Part shown: in pieces, positions 8,155 through 17,300 of the stretch
Layout of the letters: every line of letters starts with the position of its first letter
How positions within the stretch are numbered: the stretch's first letter is position 1
Assembly (NCBI RefSeq): GCF_000426445.1
Contig: NZ_AUFJ01000014.1
Location: 124,001 to 188,000, forward strand
Length of the DNA: 64,000 nt
Direction: 5' to 3'
Origin: Brevibacterium album DSM 18261
GTDB lineage: Bacteria; Actinomycetota; Actinomycetes; Actinomycetales; Brevibacteriaceae
The notes under the pieces: model-generated
What the model was told of the DNA's origin: nothing
The model's input: the letters and a program-made list of their open reading frames with translations, nothing else
Databases searched by the model: none
Made by a program: the position numbers and the translations under genes

Positions 8155-9648
8155 ATGACCGACACCTCCGCCGCGGACCGCACCCGCGCCGCCCGCTTCG
8201 ACCGTGTGCTGGGCGCCTACGACCTCCGCGGACGGATCGGTGCGGATCTCGACGAGGATCTGCTCTTCTCCCTGGGCTGGGGTGCGGCCGTGCACTTCCG
8301 CGAGGCCGCGCACGGCGGCGCCGAGGAGATCGTCATCGGCTGCGATATGCGCCCGGACTCGCCCCGCTTCGCCCGTGCCGCCGCCGCCGGCGTGCGTGCG
8401 GCGGGGCTGCGCGCACGCTATGTGGGGATGTGCTCGACGGACCAGCTCTACTTCGCCTCGGGCCACTGGGACATGCCGGGCCTCATGGTCACGGCGAGCC
8501 ACAACCCCGCCGGCTACAACGGTGTGAAGGTCTGCGGTCCCGGGGCCGCCGGCGTCTCCCGCGAGGCGGGGCTGGGCGCCATCCGGGACGCCGCACTCAC
8601 GGCTCCGGATCCCGCGGCTCAGGACTCCGCCGCCGGAGCGCCGTCACTGCCGGAGCCGGACGCTGAGCGCGCCGCCGAGCTCGCACGCGCGTTCGCCGAG
8701 CGGCTGCGGGCGCTCACTGGCCTGGACGCACTGACCGCCGCGGAGTGCGGGGGCTCACGGCTCACGGTCGTCGCGGATGCGGGCAACGGCATGGCCGGCA
8801 AGCTCCTGGGCGAGGTCTTCGGCACCGACTGCGGACTGGAGGCCGTGCCGCTCACGGTGATCGGGCTGTACACGGAGCTCGACGGCACCTTTCCCAACCA
8901 CCCGGCCAATCCGCTCGTGCCGGAGAACCTCGCCGATGTGCGCGCCGCCGTGCTCGCACACGGGGCCGACCTCGGGCTGGCCTTCGACGGGGACGCCGAC
9001 CGCTGCTTCTTCATCGACGGGACCGGCGAGGTGCTCTCGCCCTCGGCGGTGGGCGCGCTCGTCGCCGAGCGCGAGATCGCCCGGGCCCGCGCCGCCGGTG
9101 AGGAGACGCCCGTCGTCCTCCACAACCTCATCACCTCGCGGATCGTCGCGGAGACGGTCGAGGCCGCAGGCGGCCGGGCCGTGCGGACGCCGGTGGGGCA
9201 CTCCGGCATCAAGCGGCTCATGCGCGAGCACGACGGCGTGTTCGCCGCCGAGCACTCGGCCCACTTCTACTTCCGCGACTTCTACTCCGCGGACTCCGGG
9301 ATGCTCGCCGCCTGCCACCTCATCGCGATCCTCACCGGCACCGAGGCGAGTGCGGCGGAGCTCGTGGCCGCACGCGAGCGCTATGTCGCCTCGGGCGAGA
9401 TCAACTCGGAGGTCGCGGACCCGGACGCCGTGCTCGCGGACTTCGAACGGCGCGCGCGGGCCGGGGAGTTCGGCCCTGGCGAGGTGGACGTCTTCGACGG
9501 CGTCTCCCTCGAGGGTGCGGACTTCTGGGCCAATGTCCGCAGATCGAACACGGAGCCGCTCGTGCGCTTCAACTGCGAGACCACCGACCCCGCAAGGACG
9601 CGGTCCCTCACGGAGGCCGTCCTGGCCCGCGTGCGGGCCCGTGCGTAA
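8155..9648 (+). CDS. manB: Phosphomannomutase/phosphoglucomutase ManB
   Basis: A 497-residue alpha-D-phosphohexomutase. It interconverts mannose-6-P and mannose-1-P, feeding GDP-mannose for mannolipids and glycans. Visible motifs in order: YDLRGRIG at the N-terminus, the catalytic serine loop [17 protein letters not shown], the metal loop [13 protein letters not shown], the sugar-specificity segment [11 protein letters not shown] and the phosphate-binding [11 protein letters not shown] near the C-terminus. Length is normal for the family. ATG 8155 is preceded by GAGGGA. The stop lies ten bases before ahcY, so the two are probably co-transcribed. Confidence 0.95.
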   Translation: MTDTSAADRTRAARFDRVLGAYDLRGRIGADLDEDLLFSLGWGAAVHFREAAHGGAEEIVIGCDMRPDSPRFARAAAAGVRAAGLRARYVGMCSTDQLYFASGHWDMPGLMVTASHNPAGYNGVKVCGPGAAGVSREAGLGAIRDAALTAPDPAAQDSAAGAPSLPEPDAERAAELARAFAERLRALTGLDALTAAECGGSRLTVVADAGNGMAGKLLGEVFGTDCGLEAVPLTVIGLYTELDGTFPNHPANPLVPENLADVRAAVLAHGADLGLAFDGDADRCFFIDGTGEVLSPSAVGALVAEREIARARAAGEETPVVLHNLITSRIVAETVEAAGGRAVRTPVGHSGIKRLMREHDGVFAAEHSAHFYFRDFYSADSGMLAACHLIAILTGTEASAAELVAARERYVASGEINSEVADPDAVLADFERRARAGEFGPGEVDVFDGVSLEGADFWANVRRSNTEPLVRFNCETTDPARTRSLTEAVLARVRARA

Positions 9649-9658
9649 GGAGAAGGCA

Positions 9659-11209
9659 ATGACGAACCCCGCAGCGACGACCCCCACGACCCCGGCGGTG
9701 CTGGGCGCGGACGACTTCCGCGTCGCCGATCTCGCGCTCGCCGAGGCCGGCCGCCACCAGATCCGCCTCGCCGAGCGCGAGATGCCCGGCCTCATGGCAC
9801 TGCGCGAGGAGTACGCGGGGGCCCTGCCGCTGGCCGGGGCGCGGATCGCGGGCTCCCTGCACATGACGGTGCAGACGGCCGTCCTCATCGAGACCCTCAC
9901 GGCCCTCGGCGCCGAGGTGCGCTGGGCCTCCTGCAACATCTTCTCGACGCAGGACGAGGCCGCCGCGGCCGTCGTCGTGGGCGCGGGCACGCCCGAGGCG
10001 CCCGCCGGTGTGCCGGTGTTCGCCTGGAAGGGGGAGACCCTCGACGAGTACTGGTGGTGCACCGACCGGATCTTCCGGTTCCCGGCCGCGGGCGCCGCCG
10101 CTGCCGGGGCGGGCGCCACCGGTCTCGCGGGCCCGACCCTCATCCTCGACGACGGCGGGGATGCCACGATGTACCTGCTCGAGGGCGCCCAGGCGGAGGC
10201 GAGCGGGGGCGTGCCCGCCGACGGCGAGGACGATCCCGCCGAGGTCCGCGCCTTCCGTGCGCGCCTGCGCACCGCGCTCGCGGATTTCGCGGCAGAGGGC
10301 GCTCAGGGGACGTTCGGCCGGTTCGCCGAGCAGCTTGCGGGTGTCAGCGAGGAGACCACGACGGGCGTCAACCGCCTCTACCGCCTCGCGGAGGAGGGGC
10401 GGCTGCCGTTCCCGGCGATCAACGTCAACGACTCCGTGACGAAGTCGAAGTTCGACAACCGCTACGGCATCCGGCACTCCCTGCCCGACGGCCTCAACCG
10501 CGCCACGGACGTGCTCATCGGCGGCAAGGTCGCACTCGTGATCGGCTACGGCGATGTGGGCAAGGGCGCGGCCGAGGCGATGGCCGGCCAGGGCGCGCGC
10601 GTCCTCGTGAGCGAGGTCGATCCCATCTGCGCGCTGCAGGCGGCGATGGACGGCTACCAGGTCGTCACGACCGCCGAGGCCGTGGAGCAGGCGGACTTCG
10701 TCATCACGACGACGGGCAACACCCGGGTGCTCGCGGTCGAGGACATGCAGCGCCTCAAGCCCGGCGCGATCGTGGGCAATGTGGGCCACTTCGACGACGA
10801 GATCGACCTCGCCGGCCTCGCCAAGCTGCCCGGTGCGCAGGCGCTCGAAATCAAGCCGCAGGTGCACGAGTGGACGTTCCCGGCCGCCGAGGGCACGGGC
10901 CGGGAGAGGACGAGCATCCTCGTCCTCTCCGAGGGGCGCCTGCTCAATCTCGGCAATGCGACGGGGCACCCGAGCTTCGTCATGAGCGCCTCGTTCACCA
11001 ATCAGGTGATGGCGCAGATCGAGCTGCACGCGGGTGAGGCCGCGTACGCGAACGACGTGCACCGCCTGCCCAAGGCGCTCGACGAGAAGGTCGCCCGCCT
11101 GCACCTGCCGGCGCTCGGTGCTCACCTCATGGAGCTCACGAAGGAGCAGGCCGAGTACATCGGCGTGGACGTCGCAGGCCCCTACAAGCCGGACCACTAC
11201 CGGTACTGA
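9659..11209 (+). CDS. ahcY: Adenosylhomocysteinase
   Basis: A 516-residue S-adenosyl-L-homocysteine hydrolase, which splits SAH to adenosine and homocysteine and so relieves methyltransferase inhibition. Features: [15 protein letters not shown] and [12 protein letters not shown] in the substrate domain, [13 protein letters not shown] with the conserved Lys, the NAD-binding [14 protein letters not shown], and the terminal PDHYRY with the conserved Lys-Pro-Asp-His-Tyr-Arg-Tyr tail. An insertion of about 40 residues near 150-190 (including [15 protein letters not shown]) is longer than in short bacterial forms. ATG 9659 is preceded by AAGGAGAAGGC. The 3' end faces the RDD gene across a long palindrome. 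Confidence 0.97.
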   Translation: MTNPAATTPTTPAVLGADDFRVADLALAEAGRHQIRLAEREMPGLMALREEYAGALPLAGARIAGSLHMTVQTAVLIETLTALGAEVRWASCNIFSTQDEAAAAVVVGAGTPEAPAGVPVFAWKGETLDEYWWCTDRIFRFPAAGAAAAGAGATGLAGPTLILDDGGDATMYLLEGAQAEASGGVPADGEDDPAEVRAFRARLRTALADFAAEGAQGTFGRFAEQLAGVSEETTTGVNRLYRLAEEGRLPFPAINVNDSVTKSKFDNRYGIRHSLPDGLNRATDVLIGGKVALVIGYGDVGKGAAEAMAGQGARVLVSEVDPICALQAAMDGYQVVTTAEAVEQADFVITTTGNTRVLAVEDMQRLKPGAIVGNVGHFDDEIDLAGLAKLPGAQALEIKPQVHEWTFPAAEGTGRERTSILVLSEGRLLNLGNATGHPSFVMSASFTNQVMAQIELHAGEAAYANDVHRLPKALDEKVARLHLPALGAHLMELTKEQAEYIGVDVAGPYKPDHYRY

Positions 11210-11224
11210 TAGTCCTCAATACCG

Positions 11225-11283
11225 CCGAGTGAGCGGCTCCTGTCGGTCTGAGCGTCGCAGACCGACAGGAACCGCTCATTCGA
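11225..11283. repeat. Intergenic palindrome family 1, copy 1
   Basis: Two 26-base arms (11225-11250 and 11258-11283) are inverted repeats with three mismatches around a seven-base loop. The core GAGTGAGCGG-TTCCTGTC is shared with the element at 41208-41268. It lies between convergent ahcY and RDD genes and would fold as a strong bidirectional terminator-like hairpin; the shared core marks it as a dispersed repeat. Confidence 0.8.
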
Positions 11284-11298
11284 CGGGTTAGGGGCCGC

Positions 11299-12117
11299 TC
11301 AGCTCAGGTGCAGCCCGTGGGGCAGGGTCCCCACCCGCTCGCGGAAGCGGCCGGCGACGGCCTCCGTGCGGCGCTGCCGCTCCCCGTACTCCCAGCGGCT
11401 GCGGGCGATGACGGCGGAGAGGAACATCTCCGGTGTGGTGCCGGGCGGGGGCGCAGGCGCGACGTAGGGGTTGAGCTCCTCGGCGAGCTCGATCGCCCGC
11501 TCGCGGCGCGAATCCGGGGTCCGCTGCGAGGCGGTCGTGAGGAACTGGACGATCCGGTAGTGCAGTCCCGCGGGGATCGGCGAGACATCGGCCTGCGGGA
11601 TCCATGCGTGCAGGTGGGGTGCGAGGACGATCTGCTCCGGCCTCGGCGCCCGTGCGCGCTCGCTCACGGCCAGGGTGCCGGCCAGCATGTCGCCGAGGCG
11701 CTTGCAGCGCGGTGAGAGCAGGCCCGCGAGCGCTGCCACCCCGCCGCCGGTCGCGAGCACCTCGAACTGCCACAGGAGCGCGCGGATGAGCGCATGGCGG
11801 AATCCGATCGCGCCGCCGTCGTCGCGGACCACGCGCAGGCCCAGCGCGAGCTTCCCGAGCGAGCGGCCGTGGGAGAAGGCCTCGACGGCGCAGGGGATCG
11901 CGACCGTGGTGAAGACGGTGAGCAGGATGAGCGCGGAGTTCATGAGCAGGTCGAACTGCGCGCCCAGGGCTCCGAGCGTCCAGGCCGCGGAGGCGAAGAG
12001 CGCGATGTAGACGATGAGGTAGGCGATGTAGTCGATCAGCGCGGAGAGGGCGCGCGCGGCGTAGTGGGCCGGCTGCACGCGGAGTGCGACCGCTTCTCCT
12101 GTCACCAGCACGCTCAT
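11299..12117 (-). CDS. RDD family membrane protein
   Basis: A 272-residue protein starting MSVLVTGEAVALRVQPAHYAARALSALID. The N-terminal half holds about four hydrophobic helices and the RDD-family pattern (ARALSALIDYIAY; SHGRSLGKLALGLRVVRDDGG; SPRCKRLGDMLAGTLAV). The C-terminal 110 residues are soluble and rich in Arg and Pro. RDD proteins are transporter-like or unknown. In many actinobacteria it sits with the SpoIIM-like gene and the MoxR operon, as here. ATG 12117 is chosen because CACGAT ends seven bases upstream; ATG 12126 is possible. Confidence 0.88.
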   Translation of the reverse strand: MSVLVTGEAVALRVQPAHYAARALSALIDYIAYLIVYIALFASAAWTLGALGAQFDLLMNSALILLTVFTTVAIPCAVEAFSHGRSLGKLALGLRVVRDDGGAIGFRHALIRALLWQFEVLATGGGVAALAGLLSPRCKRLGDMLAGTLAVSERARAPRPEQIVLAPHLHAWIPQADVSPIPAGLHYRIVQFLTTASQRTPDSRRERAIELAEELNPYVAPAPPPGTTPEMFLSAVIARSRWEYGERQRRTEAVAGRFRERVGTLPHGLHLS

Positions 12118-12124
12118 GTGCCCC

Positions 12125-12130
12125 ATCGTG
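12125..12130 (-). promoter_or_regulatory. -10-like CACGAT for RDD gene (leaderless)
   Basis: On the minus strand CACGAT ends seven bases before ATG 12117. It is mirrored 35 bp away by TAGGGT for the divergent SpoIIM-like gene. Confidence 0.4.
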
Positions 12131-12164
12131 CCACAGACGGGTGCGGTCGCCCGGCACCGGTGAG

Positions 12165-12170
12165 TAGGGT
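12165..12170 (+). promoter_or_regulatory. -10 hexamer TAGGGT for SpoIIM-like gene (leaderless)
   Basis: TAGGGT ends seven bases before ATG 12178. Confidence 0.5.
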
Positions 12171-12177
12171 GGGGTGC

Positions 12178-13173
12178 ATGGATCCCGCACTCCTCGCCCA
12201 GCTGCACGGCGGCGACTGGCAGCGCCTGTCGGAGCTGGCGAAGCGGCGGACGCTCACGAGTGCGGAGGCCTCCGACTTCCTCACGCTCTACCGCACGGCC
12301 TCGAAGGACCTCTCGCGGATCCTCACGGTGGCGCCGGACTCCGAGGCCGCGGCCAGGCTCTCGGTCATCGTCCACCGGGCGCGCACGCACCTGTCCGGGA
12401 TCCCGCGCGGTCCGGGCTCGGCCCTCGTCCGGTTCGCGGTGCGCTCGCTGCCGGCGGCGCTCTATCAGCTGCGGTGGATGCTGCTGGGCGTGACGGTGGT
12501 CTTCCTCGGCTCTGCGGTGGGTGCGGCGGTCTGGGCGCTCAGCACCCCCGATGTGCTCGACTCCCTCATGCCCCCGGAGGCGCAGCGGCAGCTGGCCGAG
12601 CACGATTTCGTCGACTACTACAAGGAGAACCCCAACTCCGTGTTCGCGGTGGGGGTGTGGACCAACAACGCGTGGATCGCGGTGCAGTGGGTGGCGCTGG
12701 GCATCACGGGCTTCTACGTGCCGATGGGCCTCGTGGCCAACGGGGTGAATGTGGGGATCTCCGCCGCAGTCATGCACGATCAGGGCTACGCCGGGGACTT
12801 CTGGTCCTATATCCTGCCCCACGGGATCCCGGAGATCACGTGCATCCTCATCGCCGCGGCGGCGGGGATGCGCATCTTCCTCGCCTGGGTGCTTCCGCGC
12901 GCGATGACGCGGGGCCAGGCGCTCGCGAAGGAGGCCCGCTCGCTCATCACGGTGGCAGGCGGGCTCGTCCTCTTCCTCTTCCTGTCCGGGCTGGTGGAGG
13001 GCTTCGTGACGCCCAACCCCCTGCCGGTGTGGCTGAAGATCGCGATCGGCGTGCTGCTCACGCTCGGGATCTTCGCCTATGCGACGGCGCTGGGTCGTCC
13101 CGTCGTCCTGGCAGGCGGCGACGGGGACCTCGAGGCCGAGCGCGCCGGCTACACGACGGTGGCGGCGTACTAG
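12178..13173 (+). CDS. Stage II sporulation protein M (SpoIIM/DUF95) family membrane protein
   Basis: A 331-residue integral membrane protein. The N-terminal 90 residues are soluble (DFLTLYRTASKDLSRILTVAP is typical), then about five membrane helices follow, including YQLRWMLLGVTVVFLGSAVG and a SYILPHGIPEITCILIAAAAG segment characteristic of SpoIIM-like proteins. The organism need not sporulate: this family is widespread in non-sporulating actinobacteria next to RDD and MoxR genes. It is divergent from the RDD gene with a 60-bp promoter region. Function in these bacteria is unknown. Confidence 0.88.
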   Translation: MDPALLAQLHGGDWQRLSELAKRRTLTSAEASDFLTLYRTASKDLSRILTVAPDSEAAARLSVIVHRARTHLSGIPRGPGSALVRFAVRSLPAALYQLRWMLLGVTVVFLGSAVGAAVWALSTPDVLDSLMPPEAQRQLAEHDFVDYYKENPNSVFAVGVWTNNAWIAVQWVALGITGFYVPMGLVANGVNVGISAAVMHDQGYAGDFWSYILPHGIPEITCILIAAAAGMRIFLAWVLPRAMTRGQALAKEARSLITVAGGLVLFLFLSGLVEGFVTPNPLPVWLKIAIGVLLTLGIFAYATALGRPVVLAGGDGDLEAERAGYTTVAAY

Positions 13174-13276
13174 GGGCGGCGGGACGCGGGAACTGCTCGC
13201 ATCCCGTCGCTGCTCCGCTGCGGCCGGTCGCCCACGGCGAGGGGATGTCCGGCTGCGAGCATCCTGCGCGGGCTCG

Positions 13277-13477
13277 TCATTCCGGGGCGATGACGGCCAG
13301 TCCGTGAGCGCGAGCCGCTTCGGCGAGGATGCTGGTGATCAGCACCTGGTCGATGCGGTGGCGCACGCCGATGCGGCGCAGTTCGGTCTCCAGGAGATCG
13401 CTGGAAACCACGGTCGGCCCATCGTCGAGGCAGGTGCGCAGGGCCTCCGACTCCCGCGTTCCGGCCCCGCTCCTCAC
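13277..13477 (-). pseudogene. Remnant of a VapC-like PIN-domain gene
   Basis: The 66-residue frame reads TVVSSDLLETELRRIGVRH then runs directly into ILAEAARAHGLAVIAPE. These look like an early and the last segment of a VapC-type PIN RNase. Missing are the N-terminal strand with the first catalytic Asp (usually YLDTSALVK-like) and the whole middle with the second acidic cluster (SLDALHLATAL-like). It therefore seems to be a decayed toxin gene with a 5' truncation and an internal deletion of about 60 codons. Its GTG overlaps the end of the DUF58 gene. No antitoxin is nearby. The family assignment is from recognition of two short motifs. Confidence 0.55.
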
Positions 13478-14781
13478 ATCCTGCCGGAGGTCTTGAGCGC
13501 GATGTAGAGATCGGCGAGCGCCGGCGGCAGGTTCTCCGGCGATTCGTGCACCGAGTGCACGCCCAGGGCGGACAGGGCGTGGCCGAGCGACTGCGCCTCG
13601 AGCAGCTCGCGCTCCGCGGCCGCTGCCCGGTAGGCCTGCGTCGTGGAATAGCGGCCCTCCCGCATCTCCTCGAGCGCGGGATCGGCGACGGAGGCGAGCG
13701 CGACGGTGTGTCTGCGGGCGAGCAGCGGCAGGGCCGGCAGCAGATCCTCGGCGATGGTCGGCGCGTCGAGCGCCGTGACGAAGACGACGAGCGAGCGCTG
13801 CGAGGTGAGTCGCAGGACCGTGGAGGTGATCTCCTCCCAGTCCGGTTCGAGCAGCTCGGGGAAGATCGGCGCGATGCGGCGCATGAGGGAGTCGAGCGGG
13901 GCCTGCCGGCCGAGCGGGCCCACGTGCGCCCGCACGCGCGCATCGGCGGCCAGCACCTCGACGCGGTCGCCGGATCCCGCGGCCAGCCCGGCCAGCAGCA
14001 GACCGGACTCGATCGCGGCGTCGAAGGCCGTGCCCTCGCCCACCCGCCGTGCGGCCAGCCGCGAGGAGTCGAGCACGATGATGACCCTCCGGTCGCGCTC
14101 GGGCCGGTAGGTCCGCACCATCAGCTCCCGCGCCCGCGCGGTCGCCCGCCAGTCGATGGAGCGCACATCGTCGCCGCGCACGTACTCGCGCAGGGAGTCG
14201 AACTCCGTGCCCGCGCCCTTGAGCATGACCGCGGTGCGCCCCTCGAGCTCGCGCATCCGGCGCAGCTTGGACTGCAGGTGCCTGCGGGAATGGAAGGGCG
14301 GCAGGACCGTGATCGCCGCGGGCACCTCGATGCTCCGCTGCCGCGCGACGAGCCCGAGCAGGGACCGCGAGCGCACCGTGACGCGGTCGGCTCGCAGCAG
14401 TCCGCGGCGGGTGGGAGTGAGCTCCACCCGGTGCTCATGGGACTCCCCGGGCCGCAGCCGCGCCCCGAACCGCGTGCCCCCGGGCCCCCGCGGGGCCGCA
14501 CCGGCAGACGGCGCCCAGGCATCGCGCACCGAGAGCCGCAGGGTGCGCCGCCCCTCGTTGCGCAGCGTGAGCACCGCGTGCGTCGCCTCGCCGAGGCGGA
14601 TCCGCGGCCCCGGCGTCCGCTGCAGTCCGAGGCCGGCCGGGTGCGGGGCCGCGAGCCAGTCCGCGAGCGCGGCGATGAGGAGGAAGCCCGCCATGACCGC
14701 GAGCGTCGTCCAGTGCGGACGCAGCAGCGACGGCACGCCCGCGAGCGCGGTGAGTGCGAGGAAGCGCCAGGTCGGGGCCAT
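13474..14781 (-). CDS. DUF58 domain-containing protein
   Basis: A 435-residue protein with two N-terminal membrane helices (residues about 5-45) and the DUF58 core GTEFDSLREYVRGDDVRSIDWRA, split here by position near residue 195, followed by RELMVRTYRPERDRRVIIVLDSSR, a von Willebrand-A-like strand with a DxS-type metal site. DUF58 proteins are partners of MoxR AAA ATPases and are thought to act in chaperone-like assembly of envelope or periplasmic complexes. It is the last gene of the five-gene operon, three bases after moxR. Confidence 0.92.
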   Translation of the reverse strand: MAPTWRFLALTALAGVPSLLRPHWTTLAVMAGFLLIAALADWLAAPHPAGLGLQRTPGPRIRLGEATHAVLTLRNEGRRTLRLSVRDAWAPSAGAAPRGPGGTRFGARLRPGESHEHRVELTPTRRGLLRADRVTVRSRSLLGLVARQRSIEVPAAITVLPPFHSRRHLQSKLRRMRELEGRTAVMLKGAGTEFDSLREYVRGDDVRSIDWRATARARELMVRTYRPERDRRVIIVLDSSRLAARRVGEGTAFDAAIESGLLLAGLAAGSGDRVEVLAADARVRAHVGPLGRQAPLDSLMRRIAPIFPELLEPDWEEITSTVLRLTSQRSLVVFVTALDAPTIAEDLLPALPLLARRHTVALASVADPALEEMREGRYSTTQAYRAAAAERELLEAQSLGHALSALGVHSVHESPENLPPALADLYIALKTSGRM

Positions 14782-14784
14782 GGC

Positions 14785-16041
14785 TCAGCGGGGCACTGCG
14801 ACGGTGTCGAGGATCGAGGCGAGCACGCGGTCCACCTGCGCTCCTTCCATCTGCGCCTCGGGCCGCAGCGTGATGCGATGGCGGAAGGTGCCGGGCACGA
14901 GCGCCTTGACATCGTCCGGCGTGACGAAGCCGCGGCCCGCCAGCCAGGCCTTCGCCTGTGCCGCGGCCAGCAGCCGGGTGGCACCGCGCGGGGACACGCC
15001 CAGCGCCAGCGACGGCGCGCGACGGGTCGCCTGCACGATGTCGACGATGTACGCGAGCACCTCGGGGGCGCAGTGCACCCGGCTCACGCGGGCGCCGGCC
15101 GCCAGCAGCTCGTCGGGCCCCGCGACCCGCTCGATCCCCGCATCGACGAGGCGGCGCGAATCGAAGCCCGCGGCGTGGCGGGAGAGGATCGCGAACTCGG
15201 TCTCGCGGTCCGGGAGGTCGAGCACGAGCTTGAACAGGAAGCGGTCGAGCTGCGCCTCGGGCAGCGGGTACGTGCCCTCGTGCTCGACGGGGTTCTGCGT
15301 CGCGGCGACGAGGAACGGCGAGGGCAGCCGGCGGGTGATGCCGTCGGTGCTCACCTGCCGCTCCTCCATCGCCTCGAGCAGGGCCGACTGGGACTTGGGC
15401 GGGGTCCGGTTGATCTCGTCGGCGATCATGAGGTTCGTGAAGACCGGGCCCTCGCGGAAGGAGAAGTCCCCGGACTTCGCATCGTAGACGAGCGAGCCGG
15501 TGACATCGCCGGGCATGAGATCGGGCGTGAACTGCAGGCGCTGGGAGTCCAGGTCGAGGGCTCGGGCCACCGCGCGCACCAGCAGGGTCTTGGCGACGCC
15601 GGGCACGCCCTCGAGCAGCACGTGCCCCTGGACGAGCAGGCCGATGACGATGCCCTCGACCGCGGCCTCCTGTCCCACGACGGCCTTCGCGGTCTCGTGC
15701 CGCACGCGGTGGAGGACCTCGCGCAGCCGCGCGTCATCCTCCGTGAGCCTCAGGGCCTGCGGCGGGGGAGCCGATGCTCCGCCCGCGGCAGGGTCCGCTG
15801 CCGCCCCGCGCTCCGACCGCGGTGGGGCGAAGCGCGCATCCGTCCCGGGTGCGCCCTGCGCGTGAGGGCCCGGCGCGTGGCCGCCCTGCGCGTGCGGCTC
15901 CTGGGAATGGGCGCCCGGTCGGAGCTGCATCGGCTGGCCGTGCTGACCCTGCGGGACCGGCTGACCGTAGGGGCCGGGCTGGCCCTGCTGATCGGGCTGG
16001 CCCTGCGGTGCGGGCCCGCCGTGCGGGGGAGGGGTGGTCAT
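14785..16041 (-). CDS. MoxR-family AAA+ ATPase with Pro/Gln-rich extension
   Basis: A 418-residue ATPase. Residues about 1-95 are low complexity (repeated PQGQ, GQPGPYGQP and HAQG units) and absent from typical MoxR proteins of about 320 residues. The AAA_3 core follows: VVGQEAAVEGIVIGLLVQGH, Walker A GVPGVAKT, Walker B LMIADEINRTPPKSQSALLE, sensor VAATQNPVEHEGTYPLPEAQ. MoxR ATPases remodel or activate partner proteins, usually the DUF58/VWA product of the next gene. The start overlaps the end of the DUF4350 gene by ATGA. Confidence 0.93.
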   Translation of the reverse strand: MTTPPPHGGPAPQGQPDQQGQPGPYGQPVPQGQHGQPMQLRPGAHSQEPHAQGGHAPGPHAQGAPGTDARFAPPRSERGAAADPAAGGASAPPPQALRLTEDDARLREVLHRVRHETAKAVVGQEAAVEGIVIGLLVQGHVLLEGVPGVAKTLLVRAVARALDLDSQRLQFTPDLMPGDVTGSLVYDAKSGDFSFREGPVFTNLMIADEINRTPPKSQSALLEAMEERQVSTDGITRRLPSPFLVAATQNPVEHEGTYPLPEAQLDRFLFKLVLDLPDRETEFAILSRHAAGFDSRRLVDAGIERVAGPDELLAAGARVSRVHCAPEVLAYIVDIVQATRRAPSLALGVSPRGATRLLAAAQAKAWLAGRGFVTPDDVKALVPGTFRHRITLRPEAQMEGAQVDRVLASILDTVAVPR

Positions 16042-17300
16042 AGAGGGTCGACCTCTCTCTCGATGGACGTGATGTCTGCGGACAGGCGCACGAGTGCGGC
16101 GTCATCGGGGACGGGTGCGGTGAGCAGCACCGACTGCGTCCAGGCCGGGTCGAGCCCCGCCGCTGCCGCAGCACGGGCCGCGACCTCCTCGGCCGGGGCG
16201 TCGGGGCCCAGCGCGAGCCGCCTGCCCAGGCGCACGAGCGCGGCCGTGCGGAGATCGCGGATCGCCGTCGCGCGCGCACGGGAGCGCTGCAGGAGGGCGC
16301 TCCGGCCCAGCACCGTCTCAGCGGCCGGGACCACGACGGGCAGGGGCTCGACCGCGAGCGGCCCCATCCTGCGGCCGTACACGAGCATCGCGGCGAGCGC
16401 GAGGGGGAGCAGCCACAGGAGCCCCGCGAGGGCCCAGTCGGGGAAGAGGCGCAGCGACCAGACGCCCCCGGCGGCCTCGTCCGCCCCGGGCTGGTCCCCC
16501 GCCTCGGGGTAGTAGTAGGTGAGGGGGCCGTCCCCGGCGACGGAGCCCGCGACGAGCGACATGTGCCCCTCGTTCGCGAGCGTCTCGTTCTGCATCCACT
16601 CCGCCGTGCCCAGCACCGTCAGCGACATGCCCCCGCGGTCCTCGACGGCATAGAGGCCGTGGTCGAAGACGTCCTCGTCGAAGGCGCCGCCGCCCGTGCC
16701 GGGATAGCAGAACACGACGTCCCCGGCGACGGAGCCGGACGCGTAGAGGTCGCTCTCGCCCGCACGTGCGGAGACGGCGCCGGCGGTCCGGGGCGCGGAC
16801 GCCTCGCACTCCGGGGCGCGGCGCGTCTGGGTTCCCGCCCCGCCGAGGAGGTCCGTCTCGATCGCGTCCGTCCAGGCACCGACCGTCGCACCGGGGGCGA
16901 TGAGGACGACGTCCGTGTCCGCGGCCTCGGCCTCGGCCATGAGCTGCCCGGGCACCTCCTCGGCGAGCACGCCCTCGCCTGCGAACACCAGCAGCGTGCC
17001 GCCGCCGGCGGCCGCGGTGCGGGCCTCGGCGAGCGATTCGGTGGTCGCGACGTCCCGCCCCTGGGCGGAGAGCACCTCGATGACGGCCCTGCCGCCGTCG
17101 GCCTGCGTGGAGTCGTAGTGCAGCGGCCGGGTGGCCTCGCGGCCCTGCATGAGCACGGTGACGATGGCAGTGACGAGCACGACGATCCCCGCGACGACCC
17201 AGAGGGAGGCGGAGCGGGCGGCCCCGCCGAGACGCGCCCGCAGTCCGCCGGAGGGCGTGCGCACGGTGCCGCGGACGGCGATGTCGAGTCCGGCGCTCAT
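16038..17300 (-). CDS. DUF4350 domain-containing membrane protein
   Basis: A 420-residue protein with a first membrane helix near residues 33-50 (LWVVAGIVVLVTAIVTVLM), an extracytoplasmic DUF4350 domain (GGRAVIEVLSAQGRDVATTE; GTLLVFAGEGVL; DVVLIAPGATV; GEGHM-like NEGHMSLVAG) and a second helix near 285-305 (WALAGLLWLLPLALAAMLVYG), then a cytoplasmic Arg-rich tail. The family is always found in MoxR/DUF58 operons. Overlaps of ATGA at both ends couple it to DUF4129 upstream and moxR downstream. Confidence 0.9.
   Translation of the reverse strand: MSAGLDIAVRGTVRTPSGGLRARLGGAARSASLWVVAGIVVLVTAIVTVLMQGREATRPLHYDSTQADGGRAVIEVLSAQGRDVATTESLAEARTAAAGGGTLLVFAGEGVLAEEVPGQLMAEAEAADTDVVLIAPGATVGAWTDAIETDLLGGAGTQTRRAPECEASAPRTAGAVSARAGESDLYASGSVAGDVVFCYPGTGGGAFDEDVFDHGLYAVEDRGGMSLTVLGTAEWMQNETLANEGHMSLVAGSVAGDGPLTYYYPEAGDQPGADEAAGGVWSLRLFPDWALAGLLWLLPLALAAMLVYGRRMGPLAVEPLPVVVPAAETVLGRSALLQRSRARATAIRDLRTAALVRLGRRLALGPDAPAEEVAARAAAAAGLDPAWTQSVLLTAPVPDDAALVRLSADITSIEREVDPL

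Noticed and set aside
9649..9658. A SAM or SAH riboswitch in front of ahcY
   Set aside because: Only ten bases separate manB and ahcY, and no riboswitch-like structure lies upstream of manB either.
12178..13173. Evidence for endospore formation from the SpoIIM-like gene
   Set aside because: The family is common in non-sporulating actinobacteria beside RDD and MoxR genes; no other sporulation gene is present.
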